A stretch of 64,000 nucleotides of DNA from Halichondria panicea (taxonomy: Eukaryota; Porifera; Demospongiae; Suberitida; Halichondriidae). Where the stretch lies: the NCBI RefSeq assembly GCF_963675165.1, contig NC_087386.1, forward strand, positions 1,812,669 to 1,876,668, in the 5' to 3' direction. The notes beneath the pieces are model-generated. The model was not told where the DNA came from. It did not search any database and saw nothing but the letters and a program-made list of their open reading frames with translations. The translations under genes and the position numbers were made by a program. Positions within the stretch are counted from its first letter, which is position 1. Each line of letters opens with the position of its first letter. Positions 9,762 through 21,558 of the stretch are shown piece by piece.

Positions 9762-11639
9762 ATGATTCTATTTCTAACTGCTCTGCTCATCAGTGGCTAT
9801 TGTGATGCTCTCATTTGTAATCAAACAGGTGAGCTTAAGCAGACATTTGAAGATTAATGTCATAGTAACTGTATTCCTAATGTTTTAGTGAACCCTATGA
9901 CGTATCGACGTCTGTGGTCAGATATTGGGAATGATTACAATGGTGTCCCCATCACCTATCCACCAAATTGTATGCGGCAAAATCTTCAGGAAATCTCCAT
10001 CCTCTGTGACTATGATGTGGTACTGGGTGACAGAGCAATCATTCCATCTCCTCCTGATCTCAATACTTCAAGTTATTTCGAGCATTTCATTGGGATGAGC
10101 AACTCAGTGAATTCGTATATTGACTTTGACCTCACTACAGCAACGGCTGGGATTACTGCTATAGAGCTCAGTTTCTTGAACAGTCCTACCAACAGAATCA
10201 GTTTGCCAGACATTACAATATCAGTAGTTCATTTTGGAGCTGTATCGCTTATTGCAAGCTGGATATTTGATAATGAACATCTTGATCAGACAGACAACCA
10301 AATCAGAACTATTAGTATTCAGCCATTCACACCACTTAGTGCTGTGAACCTCAGAATTAGGTTCCAATTCACAGTGCTTCATGATTTTGATTGGATCTTT
10401 CTGAGTGAAGTACGCTTTTGTACAGACCTTCAACCAAACTTACAACCAGAAGTAACATTTCAAATACCACCATCAAACAATATACAGCCAAGTGCAGAGG
10501 ACCTGAGAAGAGGATCAACAGAGTTAGTGTGCACTATTTCCAGTGAAGGTTCATACACATGGCAGTGGAAGAGAGACAATGCTATGATAGAAAATAAAGG
10601 GGACTACAGAATAACCATTGGAGATGGAAGTAGAACAACTAAGTTGACAATCAACAATCTAGAGTTTAGTGATGCTGCTGAATATGAATGTACGGTAATG
10701 ACAAGACTGGATGCGAATGTCAGGAACTCAACAGTGTATGTACTGGAGTTTCCAGGTACTTAAATATCATACTTACACTACACTATGATTTTTTGTGATG
10801 TTCATTCCATTTTATAGAGCATGTCATTACAACACTTGATGTCAGTGGACATCTACTGACTGGAGAGGTTACTCTGACCTGTGAGCTCCATGGTTACCAG
10901 TCATCACTCTCTCCTCCTGTGTGGCTAAACACAAATGGCAGTGAAACAAACGACTCTACCAAATACACTGTGTCCGTGTTTGAAGGAAACAACACCATAA
11001 TTCTACAGAATGGCACTGTCGTCCTTAGTATTATTCTGAGCATCACAATTCACAACCTTTCATCAGTTGATGGAGGTACCTACACGTGTCGTGGTGTCAG
11101 AGGAGAGAGTGTCACTCAACTCACAATATTGGAAGGGACTGATCCAAACATGGTATCGCAAACATGCATTTCTACGTCTATAAAGGGTGAGTAAACTGTG
11201 ACTGAGTTTACTTTCATTTTACATTTTATATGTCTATTATCAGAAACAATTATAACTTAGTTTCTACTGCATTGTTATTATTCTCTCGTATTTACTGCAG
11301 GCATCACTCCCACTCCACCCCCTGGCAATGAAACTACCACTCGTGTCCCTGTAATGGATGAAACCATTGTCATCATAGCAGCTGCAAGTAGGGAGTGTTA
11401 TTATAGTACTCACAATACTTATCCTCATAATCTTCATCGTTTACCTACTGAGGAAGATCAACAAGATGAAAATACGTTTGAATGAAGCTGTACAAGTACC
11501 TAATTCTCTCTCCATGCAAGAAAGGGAAGACACCTCAATTTCTGTGCAGGATGTGACATATGAAGAAATTGCCGAAAGAAACGACATGTTATTGACAAAT
11601 AACGAAGCCTACGTGTGTGTGTCGACTCCTCTAGATTAA
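9762..11639 (+). pseudogene. U5: Ig receptor unit, 4-exon class, frameshift in membrane helix
   Basis: Exons 9762-9828, 9889-10755 and 10818-11186 are intact and encode signal peptide, NPMTYRR-type N-domain, Ig1 and Ig2 (exon ends SIKG). Exon 4 starts at 11301. One extra A near 11388, in the Ala-Ala-Ala run before the membrane helix, shifts the frame, and translation stops at 11483-11485. The predicted product has both Ig domains but a hydrophilic Cys/Tyr/His-rich tail of about 35 residues in place of the helix. It could therefore be secreted, if expressed. The original tail frame remains open to 11639 with its YEEI and YVCV codons. Confidence 0.75.
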
Positions 11640-12304
11640 AATTAACATTTCACTGAGCAGACCTTTAACACTATCCTGTGTTTACTTTTGTTTGCATATA
11701 CCATTTACCTGACACTTTAATTTTTCTAGCTGTAAACATTTTGTGTGTTACTTGTGTACAGTAGTAACTCCATTTGAGAAGCAATCTGAGAATGCTGTTA
11801 AATAAACCACCTGTTCCTGGGAAACCCACAATAGCGACGAAGACGTCCAAACAGCCAGTTAGACCCCTGTGGAGATTAAGCCCAATGTCAAACGAAAGCC
11901 TATAAAGTCGAAATATCTAATAGCGGACATGCATGTTCCATTGAGATCATATGATATGTATAGTATATGTCGAAGTATTTTGCGATATTAAATTGATCAA
12001 CTGAGAGTTGACTCATGAACACTGGTGTTTGTGATTGTTTGTATAAACTTGTCACTTTAGTGTAGGAAATTATTTAAACCATATCATAATTACTCAGTAA
12101 TACCTCGGTACATTAGTTGTTGACGTCCCTATTATGTGCAGATCATTCACTTTTTCAATTCATGCGTAATCCTTCCACTATATAATTTGTTCCATTCTGC
12201 ATGCCCCCCATTCTGAGTATATACTGCAACTCTTGTACACATAATTATTCATAGCTAAAGTTTTATACTTAAACAAATTAGCTCTTGCTCTAATCTGAGC
12301 AGTC
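11640..12304. other. Intergenic U5-U6, class I 3' flank
   Basis: AATAAA at 11801-11806. The proline-rich relic is frameshifted by loss of two C near 11870. From about 12000 the sequence matches the upstream regions of U12 and U16. No gene was seen. Confidence 0.5.
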
Positions 12305-14057
12305 ATGATTCTATTTCTAACTGCTCTGCTCATCAGTGGCTATTGTGATGCTCTCACTTGTAATCAAACAGGCAGACATTTTGAAAATTTATTTCATATT
12401 GTAATCCAACTGTTTAGTTAACCCTACGACGTATCGAGGTCTGTGGTTAGATGGTGAACCAATTAAATACAACGATGTTCTGATCACCTATCTATCAAAT
12501 TGTACACAGCCAAACATTCTTGCTAGATACATTGTCTGTGATTACAGTGTTGTACTGGGTGACGAAGCAATCATCCCATCTCCTCCTGATCTCAATAGTG
12601 CAAGTTATTTCAGACATTTCATTGCTTGGAACAGATACTCATTGAGTAGTTATGTTGACTTTGACCTCATTACAACAACGGCTGGAATTACTGCTATTGA
12701 GCTCAGTTTCTTAAACAGTCCAGCCAATGGAATCAGTTTGCCAGAACCTAGACTATCTGTAGTTGAATATATCCGAGGCCTGAGAGATCGAAGTGAAGTA
12801 AGTATAACAACCTGGATATTTGATAATCAAGATCTGGCTCAGACAGACAACCAAATCAGAACTATTAGCATTTGGCCATTCCCACCACTTAGTGCTGCGA
12901 ACCTCAGAATTAGGTTCCAATTCACAGTGCTTCATGATTTTGATTGGATCTTTCTGAGTAAAATACGAGTTTGCACAAAGCCTCAACCACCTTTTCAACA
13001 ACTTAAGGCTGTCATCCTTCAAACACTATCATCTATTGTTCTTCAGCCGAGTGCAGATGACCAGAAAAGAGGATCAACAGAGTTAGTGTGCACTATTTTG
13101 GGAGAAGGATCGTACACATGGCAGTGGAAGAGAGATAACAATATGATAGAAAATAGTGAGGACTACAAAATCACTATTGGAGACGGAAGCAGAAAAACTA
13201 AGTTGACGATTAACAATCTGGACTTTAGTGATGCTGCTAATTATGAATGCATAGCAACAACAACACAGGATATGGATTTAATGAAATCAACAGTGTATTT
13301 AGTGGAGTTCTCAGGTACCTAAATTACTTAATACATGACTAATTAACTTGCTGTTCCTTCCATTCTAGAGCATGTCATTACTACACCTGATATCAGTGAG
13401 TATCTACAGACTGGAGAGGTTACCCTGACCTGTGAGCTCCATGGTTACCAGTCATCACTCTCTCCTCCTGTGTGGCTAAACACAAATGGTAGTCAACCAA
13501 ACGACTCTGCCAAATACACTGTGTCCGTGTTTGAAGGAAACAACACCATAATTCTACAGAATGGCACTGTCGTCCCTAGTATTATTCTGAGCATCACAAT
13601 TCACAACCTTTCATCAGCTGATGGAGGTACCTACACGTGTCGTGGTGTCAGAGGAGAGAGTGTCACTCAACTCATAATAGTAGAGGGTACAGCCCCTCCC
13701 ACTGCACCACCTCCTCCAACCACACCCCATTTGACTACTCGTTCAACGCTGCCTACGTTAGCACCTAATAACCAGTTGCCTCCTGTACATATTTTAGTAT
13801 CCATAGTAACCATCCTAGTCATTGCATTACTTCTCTTCATTGTCTTTATCGTTTGCCTTCTGAGGAAGATAAACAAAAAGAAATCGTTACTGACTGAAGC
13901 TGTAAAAGTACCTAATCTACTCTCCGTAAAAGAAAAGTGTTCAATTTCTGTGCAAGATGTGATATATGAAGAGATAGCTGAAAGACGTGACATGTCATTG
14001 ACAAAGAACGAAGCCTACGTGTGTGTGTCGACTCTTAGACAACCAAAAAGTTATTAA
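12305..14057 (+). CDS. U6: Ig-domain receptor, 550 aa, 3-exon class; exon 1 donor is GC
   Basis: Exons 12305-12371, 12418-13314 and 13369-14057 total 1653 bases and stay open. The usual GTGAGCTTA after exon 1 has been deleted, leaving CAG|GCAGAC. Splicing would need a non-canonical GC-AG intron of 46 bp, so expression is uncertain. Exon 2 is a hybrid: it opens NPTTYRG like the U4 type but continues WLDGEP like the U2 type. The Ig1 core carries KTKLTINN and a CIATTTQDMDL strand. Exon 3 is like U2: NTNGSQ Ig2, a stalk rich in Thr/Pro, membrane helix, VIYEEI, YVCV and a C-terminal QPKSY. Confidence 0.65.
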
Positions 14058-14338
14058 CATTATCCTGGACTAATTTGTCAATGTCTGTGTTAATAGTGTT
14101 AGTGAATTAGTTTTGTGCAAAATAGCTGTAAACTAGCCTCCTTCTCAGGCGTCTTTTTGAGTAGAGGAAGTGGTCATGGGGACAAGGCCAGCTGTAAACA
14201 TATAATGCGTGCGTGCGTGCATGCGTGTGTGCAATAGTTTGTGTTTTAATAATTAAGGAAGAGAATTGAGCAACAGAGAGTTGACTGTATATCAAACATT
14301 GTCAAATTAGTGCTGCAGACTAGCTATACAGTACACTG
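14058..14338. other. Intergenic U6-U7, class II 3' flank
   Basis: Contains the 56-bp TAGCCT element and a GCGTGCGTGCATGCGTG tract (14206-14232). It runs without a break into the U7 fragment. Confidence 0.5.
14124..14199. mobile_element. 56-bp TAGCCT element, 3' flank of U6
   Basis: Insert 14134-14189 lies between AGCTGTAAAC copies at 14124-14133 and 14190-14199. It sits at the same site as in U2, so it is one ancestral insertion copied with the genes. Confidence 0.65.
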
Positions 14339-14662
14339 ATGCCCCTATGTGCAAATCGTCAATTTGTGAACCCGTTCTCATGCAACTTATACGGATTAGT
14401 ATCCATAGTAACTCTCCTAGTGATTGCATTACTTCTCCTCATAATCTTCATCGTTTACCTACTGAGGAAGATCAACAAAACAAAGAATTCCTTAATACAC
14501 TCGACTGAAGCTTTACAAGTACCTAATTCTCTCTCCATACAAGAAAGGGAAGACACCTCAATTTCTGTGCAGGATGTAATATATGAAGAGATTTCCGAAA
14601 GACGCGTCGTGTCATTGACAAAGAATGAAGCCTACGTATGTGTGTCGACTCCTCTAGAATAA
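14339..14662 (+). pseudogene. U7: membrane helix and tail fragment joined to intergenic DNA
   Basis: From about 14390 the sequence is the end of a 3-exon unit like U14: membrane helix, LLRKINK, then IYEEI and YVCV. To its left is intergenic sequence normally found about 330 bp upstream of a unit. A deletion therefore removed promoter, signal exon, N-domain and both Ig domains. The junction leaves an open frame of 107 codons from an ATG at 14339. Read literally, it gives a short N-terminal peptide plus membrane helix plus signalling tail. No promoter block precedes it. It is most likely debris; a short adaptor-like product is possible but unsupported. Confidence 0.7.
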
Positions 14663-14697
14663 TAATATATAGTATAGTTACTATAATCTGAGCAATC

Positions 14698-16298
14698 ATG
14701 ATTCTATTTCTAATTTCTAACGGCTCTGCTCATCAGTGGCTATTTGTGATGCTCTCACTTGTAATCAAACAGGTGAGCTTAGGCAGACATTAATTTTGAA
14801 CATTTATTTTATGCCAATTAGCCCTTCCTACACTGTATCGAGGTATGTGGTTAGATGGTGATCCAATTACATACAACGATGTTCTGATCACCTATCCATC
14901 AAATTGTACACGGAGGAGCATTCTTGCTAGATACATTGTCTGTGATTACAGTGTTGTACTGGGTGACGGAGCAATCATTCCATCTCCTCCTGATCTCAAT
15001 AGTTATTTCAGACATTTCATTGCTTGGAACAGAGACTCATTGAATAGTTTTATTGACTTTGACCTCACTACAGCAACGGCTGGGATTACTGCTATAAAGC
15101 TCAGTTTCTTGAACAGTCCTGCCAGTCGAATCAGTTTGCCAGAACCTAGACTATCTGTAGTTGAATATACCCGAAGCCTGAGAGATCGAACCGAAACAAG
15201 TATCACAACCTGTATAATTTGATAATCAAGATCTGACTCAGACAGACAACCAAATCAGAACTATTATAGTATTCGGCTATTCACATCACTTAGTGCTGCG
15301 AACCTCACACAGCCTCTATCTCCTTTTCAACAACTTAAGGCTGTAATCCTTCAAACACCATCATCAATTATTGTTCAGCCAAGTGCGGACGACCTGAGAA
15401 GAGGATCAACAGATTTAGTGTGCACTGTTTCCAGTGAAGGATTGTACGTATGGCAGTGGAAGAGAAACAATGCTATTATAGAAAATAGTAAGGACTACAG
15501 AATCACCATTGGAGATGGAAGCAGAACAACTAAGTTGACGATTAACAATCTGGACTTTAGTGATGCTGATAATTATGAATGCATAGCAACAACAACACAC
15601 GATGTGGATTTAATGAACTCAACAGTGTATTTAGTGGAGTTCTCAGGTACCTAAATTACTTAATACATGACTAATTAACTTGCTGTTCCTTCCATTCCAG
15701 AGCATGTCATTACAACACCTGATGTCAGTGGGTATCTACAGACTGGAGAGGTTACCCTGACCTGTGAGCTCCATGGTTACCATGCAGTCAACACTCTCTC
15801 CTCCTGTGTGGCTAAACACAAATGGTAGTGAAACAAAATTAATGACTCTGCCAAATACACTGTGTCTGTGTGTGAAGGAAACAAAACAATAATTCTACAG
15901 AATGGCACTGTTGTCCCTAATATAATTTTAGACATCACAATTCACAACCTTTCATTAGCCGATGGAGGTACCTACACGTGTCGTGGTGTCAGAGGAGAGA
16001 GTGTCACTCAACTCACAATATTAGAGGGTACAGCCCCTCTCACTGCACCACCCTAGTCATTGCATTACATCTCTTCATTGTCTTTATCGTTTGCCTTTTT
16101 TTGAGGAAGATAAAGAAAAAGAAATCCTTATTGACTGAAGCTGTAAAAGTACCTAATCTACTCTCTATAAAAGAAAAGTGTTCAATTTCTGTGCAGGATG
16201 TGATATATGAAGAGATAGCTGAAAGACGCGACATGTCATTGACAAAGAACGAAGCCTACGTGTGTGTGTCGACTCTTAGACAACAAAAAAGCTATTAA
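14698..16298 (+). pseudogene. U8: Ig receptor unit, 3-exon class, multiple lesions
   Basis: Exon 1 (14698-14772) has an inserted ATTTCTA and one extra T, so its signal peptide frame no longer joins exon 2. Exon 2 (14822-15646) has one extra base near 15211 that stops translation at 15220-15222, and lacks about 75 bases covering the end of the N-domain (near 15308). Exon 3 (15701-16298) has insertions near 15783 and 15838, and has lost the stalk and the first half of the membrane helix near 16053. The tail frame with YEEI and YVCV survives. U20 shares the main lesions, so they predate the block duplication. Only 35 bp separate it from U7, so its promoter is gone. Confidence 0.85.
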
Positions 16299-16781
16299 CA
16301 TTATCCTGGACTAATTTGTCAATGTCTGTGTTAATATTTGTATTAGTGAATTAGTTTTGTGCAAAATAGCTGTAAACTAGCCTCCTTCTCAGGCTTCTTT
16401 TTGAGTAGAAGAGTGGTCATAGGGACAAGGCTAGCTGTAAACATAATAATGTGTGTGTGCATGTGTGCGTGTGTGTGTGTGTGTGCGTGCGTGTGTGTGC
16501 AATAGTTTTGTGTTTTAATAATTAAGTAAGAGAATTGAGCAACAGAGAGTTGACTGTATATCAAACATTGTCAAATCAGTGCTACAGACTAGCTATATGC
16601 AGTACACTGATGTCCCTATGTGCAAATCATTTCAATAGTCAATTTGTGAACCCATTCTCATGCAACTTATTTGCTTTCTAATTCCACTCTTAAAAACATC
16701 TCTATATCTGCCTACTTATAATATTATATAACTATAATTTAAAGTTGGACTAACAGGCTCTCGTCTCTATAACTGAACAAC
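16299..16781. other. Intergenic U8-U9, class II 3' flank
   Basis: Holds the TAGCCT element (below), a TG/CG-rich tract at 16450-16501 and the U9 upstream block. No gene was seen. Confidence 0.5.
16368..16442. mobile_element. TAGCCT element, 3' flank of U8
   Basis: Insert from 16378. Here the right end reads AAGGCTA and abuts GCTGTAAAC, so the termini are TAGCCT...AGGCTA with a 9-bp duplication GCTGTAAAC. This copy and U20 best show the original element end. Confidence 0.65.
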
Positions 16782-18528
16782 ATGATTCTATTTCTAACTG
16801 CTCTGCTCATCAGTGGCTATTGTGATACTCTCACTTGCACTCAAACAGGTATATAAGTTTAAGTAGCATCGAATTATTTTAATGTTGTATTCCAACCGAT
16901 TAGTCCTTCCTACACTGTATCGAGGTCTGTGGTTAGATGGTGATCCAATTACATACAATGATGTTCTGATCACCTATCCATCAAATTGTACACAGTATTT
17001 TTTTGCTAGCTTCACTGCCTGTGATTATAGTGTGGTACTGGGTGACAGAGCAATCATTCCATCTCCTCCTGATCTCAATAGTGCAAGTTATGTCAGATAT
17101 TTCATTGCTTGGAACAGAGACTCATTGAACAGTTTTATTGACTTTGACCTCACTACAGCAATGGCTGGGATTACTGCTATTGAGCTCAGTTTCTTGAACA
17201 GTCCAGCCAATGGAATCAGTTTGCCAGAACCTAGACTATCTGTAGTTGAATATACCCGAGGCCTGAGAGATCGAAGTGAAATAAGTATAACAACCTGGAT
17301 ATTTGATAATCAAGATTTGGCTCAGACAGACAACCAAATCAGAACTATTAGCATTCGGCCATTCCCACCACTTAGTGCTGTGAACCTCAGAATTAGGTTC
17401 CAATTCACAGTGCTTCATGATTTTGATTGGGTCTTTCTGAGTGAAATACGATTTTGCACACAGCCTCTACCTCCTTTTAAACTTTAGGCTCTAATCTTTC
17501 AAACACCATCATCAATTGTTGTTCAGCCGAGTGCAGACGATCTGAGAAGAGGATCAACAGAGTTAGTGTGCACTATTTCGGATGAAGGATTGTACATATG
17601 GCAGTGGAAGAGAGACAAAGCTATCATATCGATGGAAAATATAACCCAATACAGAATCACCATTGGAGACGGAAGCAGAACAACTAAGTTGAGGATTAAC
17701 AATCTGGACTTTAGTGATGCTGCTAATTATGAATGCATAGCAACAACAACACACGATGTGGATTTAATGAACTCAACAGTGTATTTAGTGGAGTTCTCAG
17801 GTACCTAAATTACTTAATACATGACTAATTAACTTGCTGTTCCTTCCATTCTAGAGCATGTCATTACTACACCTGATATCAGTGAGTATCTACAGACTGG
17901 AGAGGTTACCCTGACCTGTGAGCTCCATGGTTACCAGTCATCACTCTCTCCTCCTGTGTGGCTAGACTCGGGTGGCAGTGAAATAAATACCACTACCAAA
18001 TACACTGTGTCTGTGTGTGAAGGAACTAACACCATAATTCTACAGAATGGCACTGTCGTCCCTAGTATAATTTTGGACATCACCATTCACAATCTTTCAT
18101 CAGCTGATGGAGGAGGTACCTACACGTGTCGTGGTGTCAGAGGAGAGAGTGTCACTCAACTCACAATAGTGGAGGGTACAGTCCCTCCCACTGCACCACC
18201 TCCTCCAACCACACTCCATTTGACTACTCGTTCAACGCAGCCTACGTTAGCACCTAATAACCAGTTGCCTCCTGTACATATTTTAGTATCCGTAGTAACC
18301 ATCCTAGTCATTGCATTACTTCTCTTCATTGTCTTTATCGTTTGCCTTTTGAGGAAGATAAGGAAAAAGAAATCGTTTTTGACTGAAGCTGTAAAAGTAC
18401 CTAATCTACTCTCCGTAAAAGAAAAGTGTTTAATTTCTGTGCAGGATGTGAAATATGAAGAGATAGCTGAAAGAAGCGTCATATCATTGACAAAGAACGA
18501 GGCCTACGTGTGTGTGTCGACTCTTTAA
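16782..18528 (+). pseudogene. U9: Ig receptor unit, 3-exon class, one nonsense codon in linker
   Basis: Exons 16782-16848, 16904-17800 and 17855-18528 total 546 codons in frame. The only lesion is TAG at 17485-17487, in the linker between N-domain and Ig1; the near-identical U21 has CAG there. The signal exon carries DTLTCTQT. Exon 3 has the GGG-T-Y-T-C form of Ig2, a Thr/Pro stalk ending LPPVHIL, the membrane helix, a KYEEI motif (Lys before Tyr, not the usual Ile or Thr) and YVCVSTL at the C terminus. A truncated product would be the signal peptide and N-domain alone, without Ig or membrane parts. Confidence 0.8.
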
Positions 18529-19049
18529 AAAAAATAGAAAACCCGAAAGTAATTAACATTATTCTGGACTAATTTGTCAATGTCTGTGTTAATAATTATG
18601 TAACCATTGTTTGTGAATTAGTTTTGTGCAAATCCATTTACCCTAAAACTTTAATTTATCTATAGCTGTAAACTAGCCTCCAGGCGTCTTTTTGAGTAGA
18701 GGAAGTGGTCACGGGGACAAGGCCAGCTGTAAACATATAATGCGTGCGTGCGTGTGTGCAATAGTTTGTGTTTTAATAATTAAGGAAGAGAATTGAGCAA
18801 CAGAGAGTTGACTGTATATCAAACATTGTCAAATTAGTGCTGCAGATCTAGACTAGCTATATACAGTACACTGACCTGCCTATGTGCAAATCATTTTAAT
18901 AGTCAATTTTGTGAACCCATTCTCATGCAACTTATTTGCTTTCTAATTCCACTCTTAAAAACATCTCTATATCTGCCTACTTATATATAATCATGTACTT
19001 ATAATTTAAAGTTGGACTAACAGGCTCTCGTCTCTATAACTGAACAATC
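18529..19049. other. Intergenic U9-U10, class II 3' flank
   Basis: Contains a 51-bp internally shortened TAGCCT element (18674-18724, between AGCTGTAAAC copies at 18664 and 18725), a short CG/TG tract and the U10 upstream block with a TATATATAA stretch. Confidence 0.55.
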
Positions 19050-20871
19050 ATGATTCTATTTCTAACTGCTCTGCTCATCAGTGGCTATTGTGATGCTCTC
19101 ACTTGTAATCAAACAGGTGAGCTTAATTAAGCAGACATCTGAAGACTTATTATTTTTAATTCAATGTTGTATTATCCAACCGATTAGCCATTCCTACACT
19201 GTATCGAGGTCTGTGGTTAGATGGTGATCCAATTACATACAACGATGTTCTGATCACCTATCCATCAAATTGTACATGGAGGAGCATTCTTGAAAGATTC
19301 ATTGTCTGTGATTACAGTGTTGTACTGGGTGACGGAGCAATCATTCCATCTCCTCCTGATCTCAATAGTGCAAGTTATTTCACACATTTCATTGCTGCTT
19401 GGAACAGAGACTCATTGAATAGTTTTATTGATTTTGACCCCACTACAGCAACGGCTGGGATTACTGCTATAGAGCTCAGTTTCTTGAACAGTCCTGCCAG
19501 TGGAATCAGTTTGCCAGAACCTAGACTATCTGTAGTTGAATATAACCCAAACCTTAGTGTTCGAAACGAAACAAATATTATAACCTGGGTATTTGATAAT
19601 CAAGATCTGACTCGAATAGACAACCAAATCAGAACTATTAGGATTCGGCCACTCACACCACTTAGTGCTGCGAACCTCAGAATTAGGTTTCAATTCACAG
19701 CGTTTCATGATTTTGATTGGATCTTTCTGAGTGAAATAAGATTTTGCACACAGCCTCTACCTCCTTTTCAACTTATTAACGCTGTCATACTTCGAACACC
19801 ATCATCGATTATTGTTTAGCCAAATGCAGGCGACCTGAGAAGAGGATCAACAGAGTTAGTGTGTGCTATTTCGGGTGAAGGATCGTACGTATGGCAGTGG
19901 AGGAGAGACAATGCTATCATAATGATGGAAAATGGTGAGTACTACAGAATCACCATTGGAGACGGAAGCAGAACAACTAAACTGATGATTAACAATCTGG
20001 AATTTAGCGATGCTGCTAATTATGAATGCATAGCAAAAACAACACACCATGTGGATTTAATGAACTCAACAGTGTATTTAGTGGAATTTCCAGGTACCTA
20101 AATTACTTGATACAAATTGCCATTCTACACCCTGCATGTACTCGTGTACATATTCACCTATTAAATGTATATTGCTGTCCTTCCTTTCTAGAACATGTCG
20201 TTTCCACATCTGGTGTGTGTGGGTATCTACAGACTGGAGAGGTTACCCTGACCTGTGAGCTCCATGGTTACCAGTCATCACTCTCTCCTCCTGTGTGGCT
20301 GGACTTGGGTGGCAGTGAAATAACCGCATCTACAAAATACACCATCACTTCTGGTGAAGGAGGGAACACCATCGTTTTTGAGAATGGCACTGCTATCCCT
20401 AGTGTGATTGTCAGGCTTAGAATTCGAGATCTATCGTTAGCCGATGGAGGGAACTACACGTGTCGTGGTGTCGGAGGAGGAGAGAGTGTCACTCAACTTG
20501 TGATTGCAGAAGGGACAGGCCCTCCCACTACTGCACTACCTGTGACTACTCAGGGCACGTTAGCACCTAATAATGTTTTGCTACCAACAGTACATGGATT
20601 AGTGTCCATAGTAACTATCCTAGTGATTGCATTACTTCTCCTCCTTGTCTTCATCGTTTACCTACTGAGGAAGAAGATCAACAAGATAATAAACTCCTTA
20701 ATACGTTCGACTGAAGCTGTACAAGTACCTAATTCTCTCTCCATACAAGAAAGGGAAGACACCTCAATTTCTGTGCAAGACGCGACATATGAAGAGATTG
20801 CCGAAAGAAGCAACATGTTATTGACAAAGAACGAAGCCTACGTGTGTGTGTCGACTCCTTTAGAAAAATAG
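19050..20871 (+). pseudogene. U10: Ig receptor unit, 3-exon class, one nonsense codon in linker
   Basis: Exons 19050-19116, 19188-20093 and 20192-20871 give 551 codons in frame. The single lesion is TAG at 19817-19819 in the linker (other units have CAG before Pro-Ser/Asn-Ala). A GCT insertion adds one Ala near 19395. Exon 3 is a distinct Ig2 subtype: it opens HVVSTSGVCGY, with an extra cysteine, and has ITSGEGGN and LRIRDLSLADGGNYTC. The tail reads ATYEEI and YVCV. U22 is the block-duplicated copy and carries a different stop in the same linker. Confidence 0.8.
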
Positions 20872-21558
20872 ACAACCAAAAAAATTAAACTTTTACTGAG
20901 CAGCCTTTAACATTATCCTGGACTAATTTGTCACAATGTCTGTATTTACTATTGTTTGTGGATTTGTTATCCATTTACCCTATATACTCTGACACATATA
21001 TTATGTGGTTCCATTTGAGTTGCTTTGAAATGTCTATATAATAAACCACCTGTTCCTGGGAAACCCACATGCAATAGCGACGAAGCCGTCCAAACAGCCA
21101 GTTCTACCCTGTGGAGTTTAAGCCCAATGTCAAACCAAAGCCTAAGCCTCAAAATATGTAATTTGCTTGGTATGTCATAATAACATTGTGTTGAAGTCAT
21201 GCAGTAGCTATAATACGTATTTTTTGTGAGTATTAAAGAGAATTGAGCAACAGAGAGTTGATTCATGAACACCGTATATCAAACATTGACATTATCTGTA
21301 TAAAGTTGTCAAATTATTACTGCAGATTATGCAAACTAGCTATATTATATACCTCAGTACACTGTGACGATGTGCAAATCATTTCAATTTGTCAATTCAT
21401 GGATGTGTTTGATTGAACCCATTCTTATATGCATACCACATATTTACTTTCTATAATTCCACTCTTAAAAACATATCTATTTCCGCCTATAATTTTATAC
21501 ATGTAGTCTACTCATAATTTAAAATCGGTTGGACTAACAGGCTCTTAACTGAACAATC
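20872..21558. other. Intergenic U10-U11, class I 3' flank
   Basis: AATAAA at 21040-21045. The proline-rich relic is truncated by a stop after loss of CC. The AATCGGTTGGACTAACAGG form of the upstream block precedes U11. No gene was seen. Confidence 0.5.
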
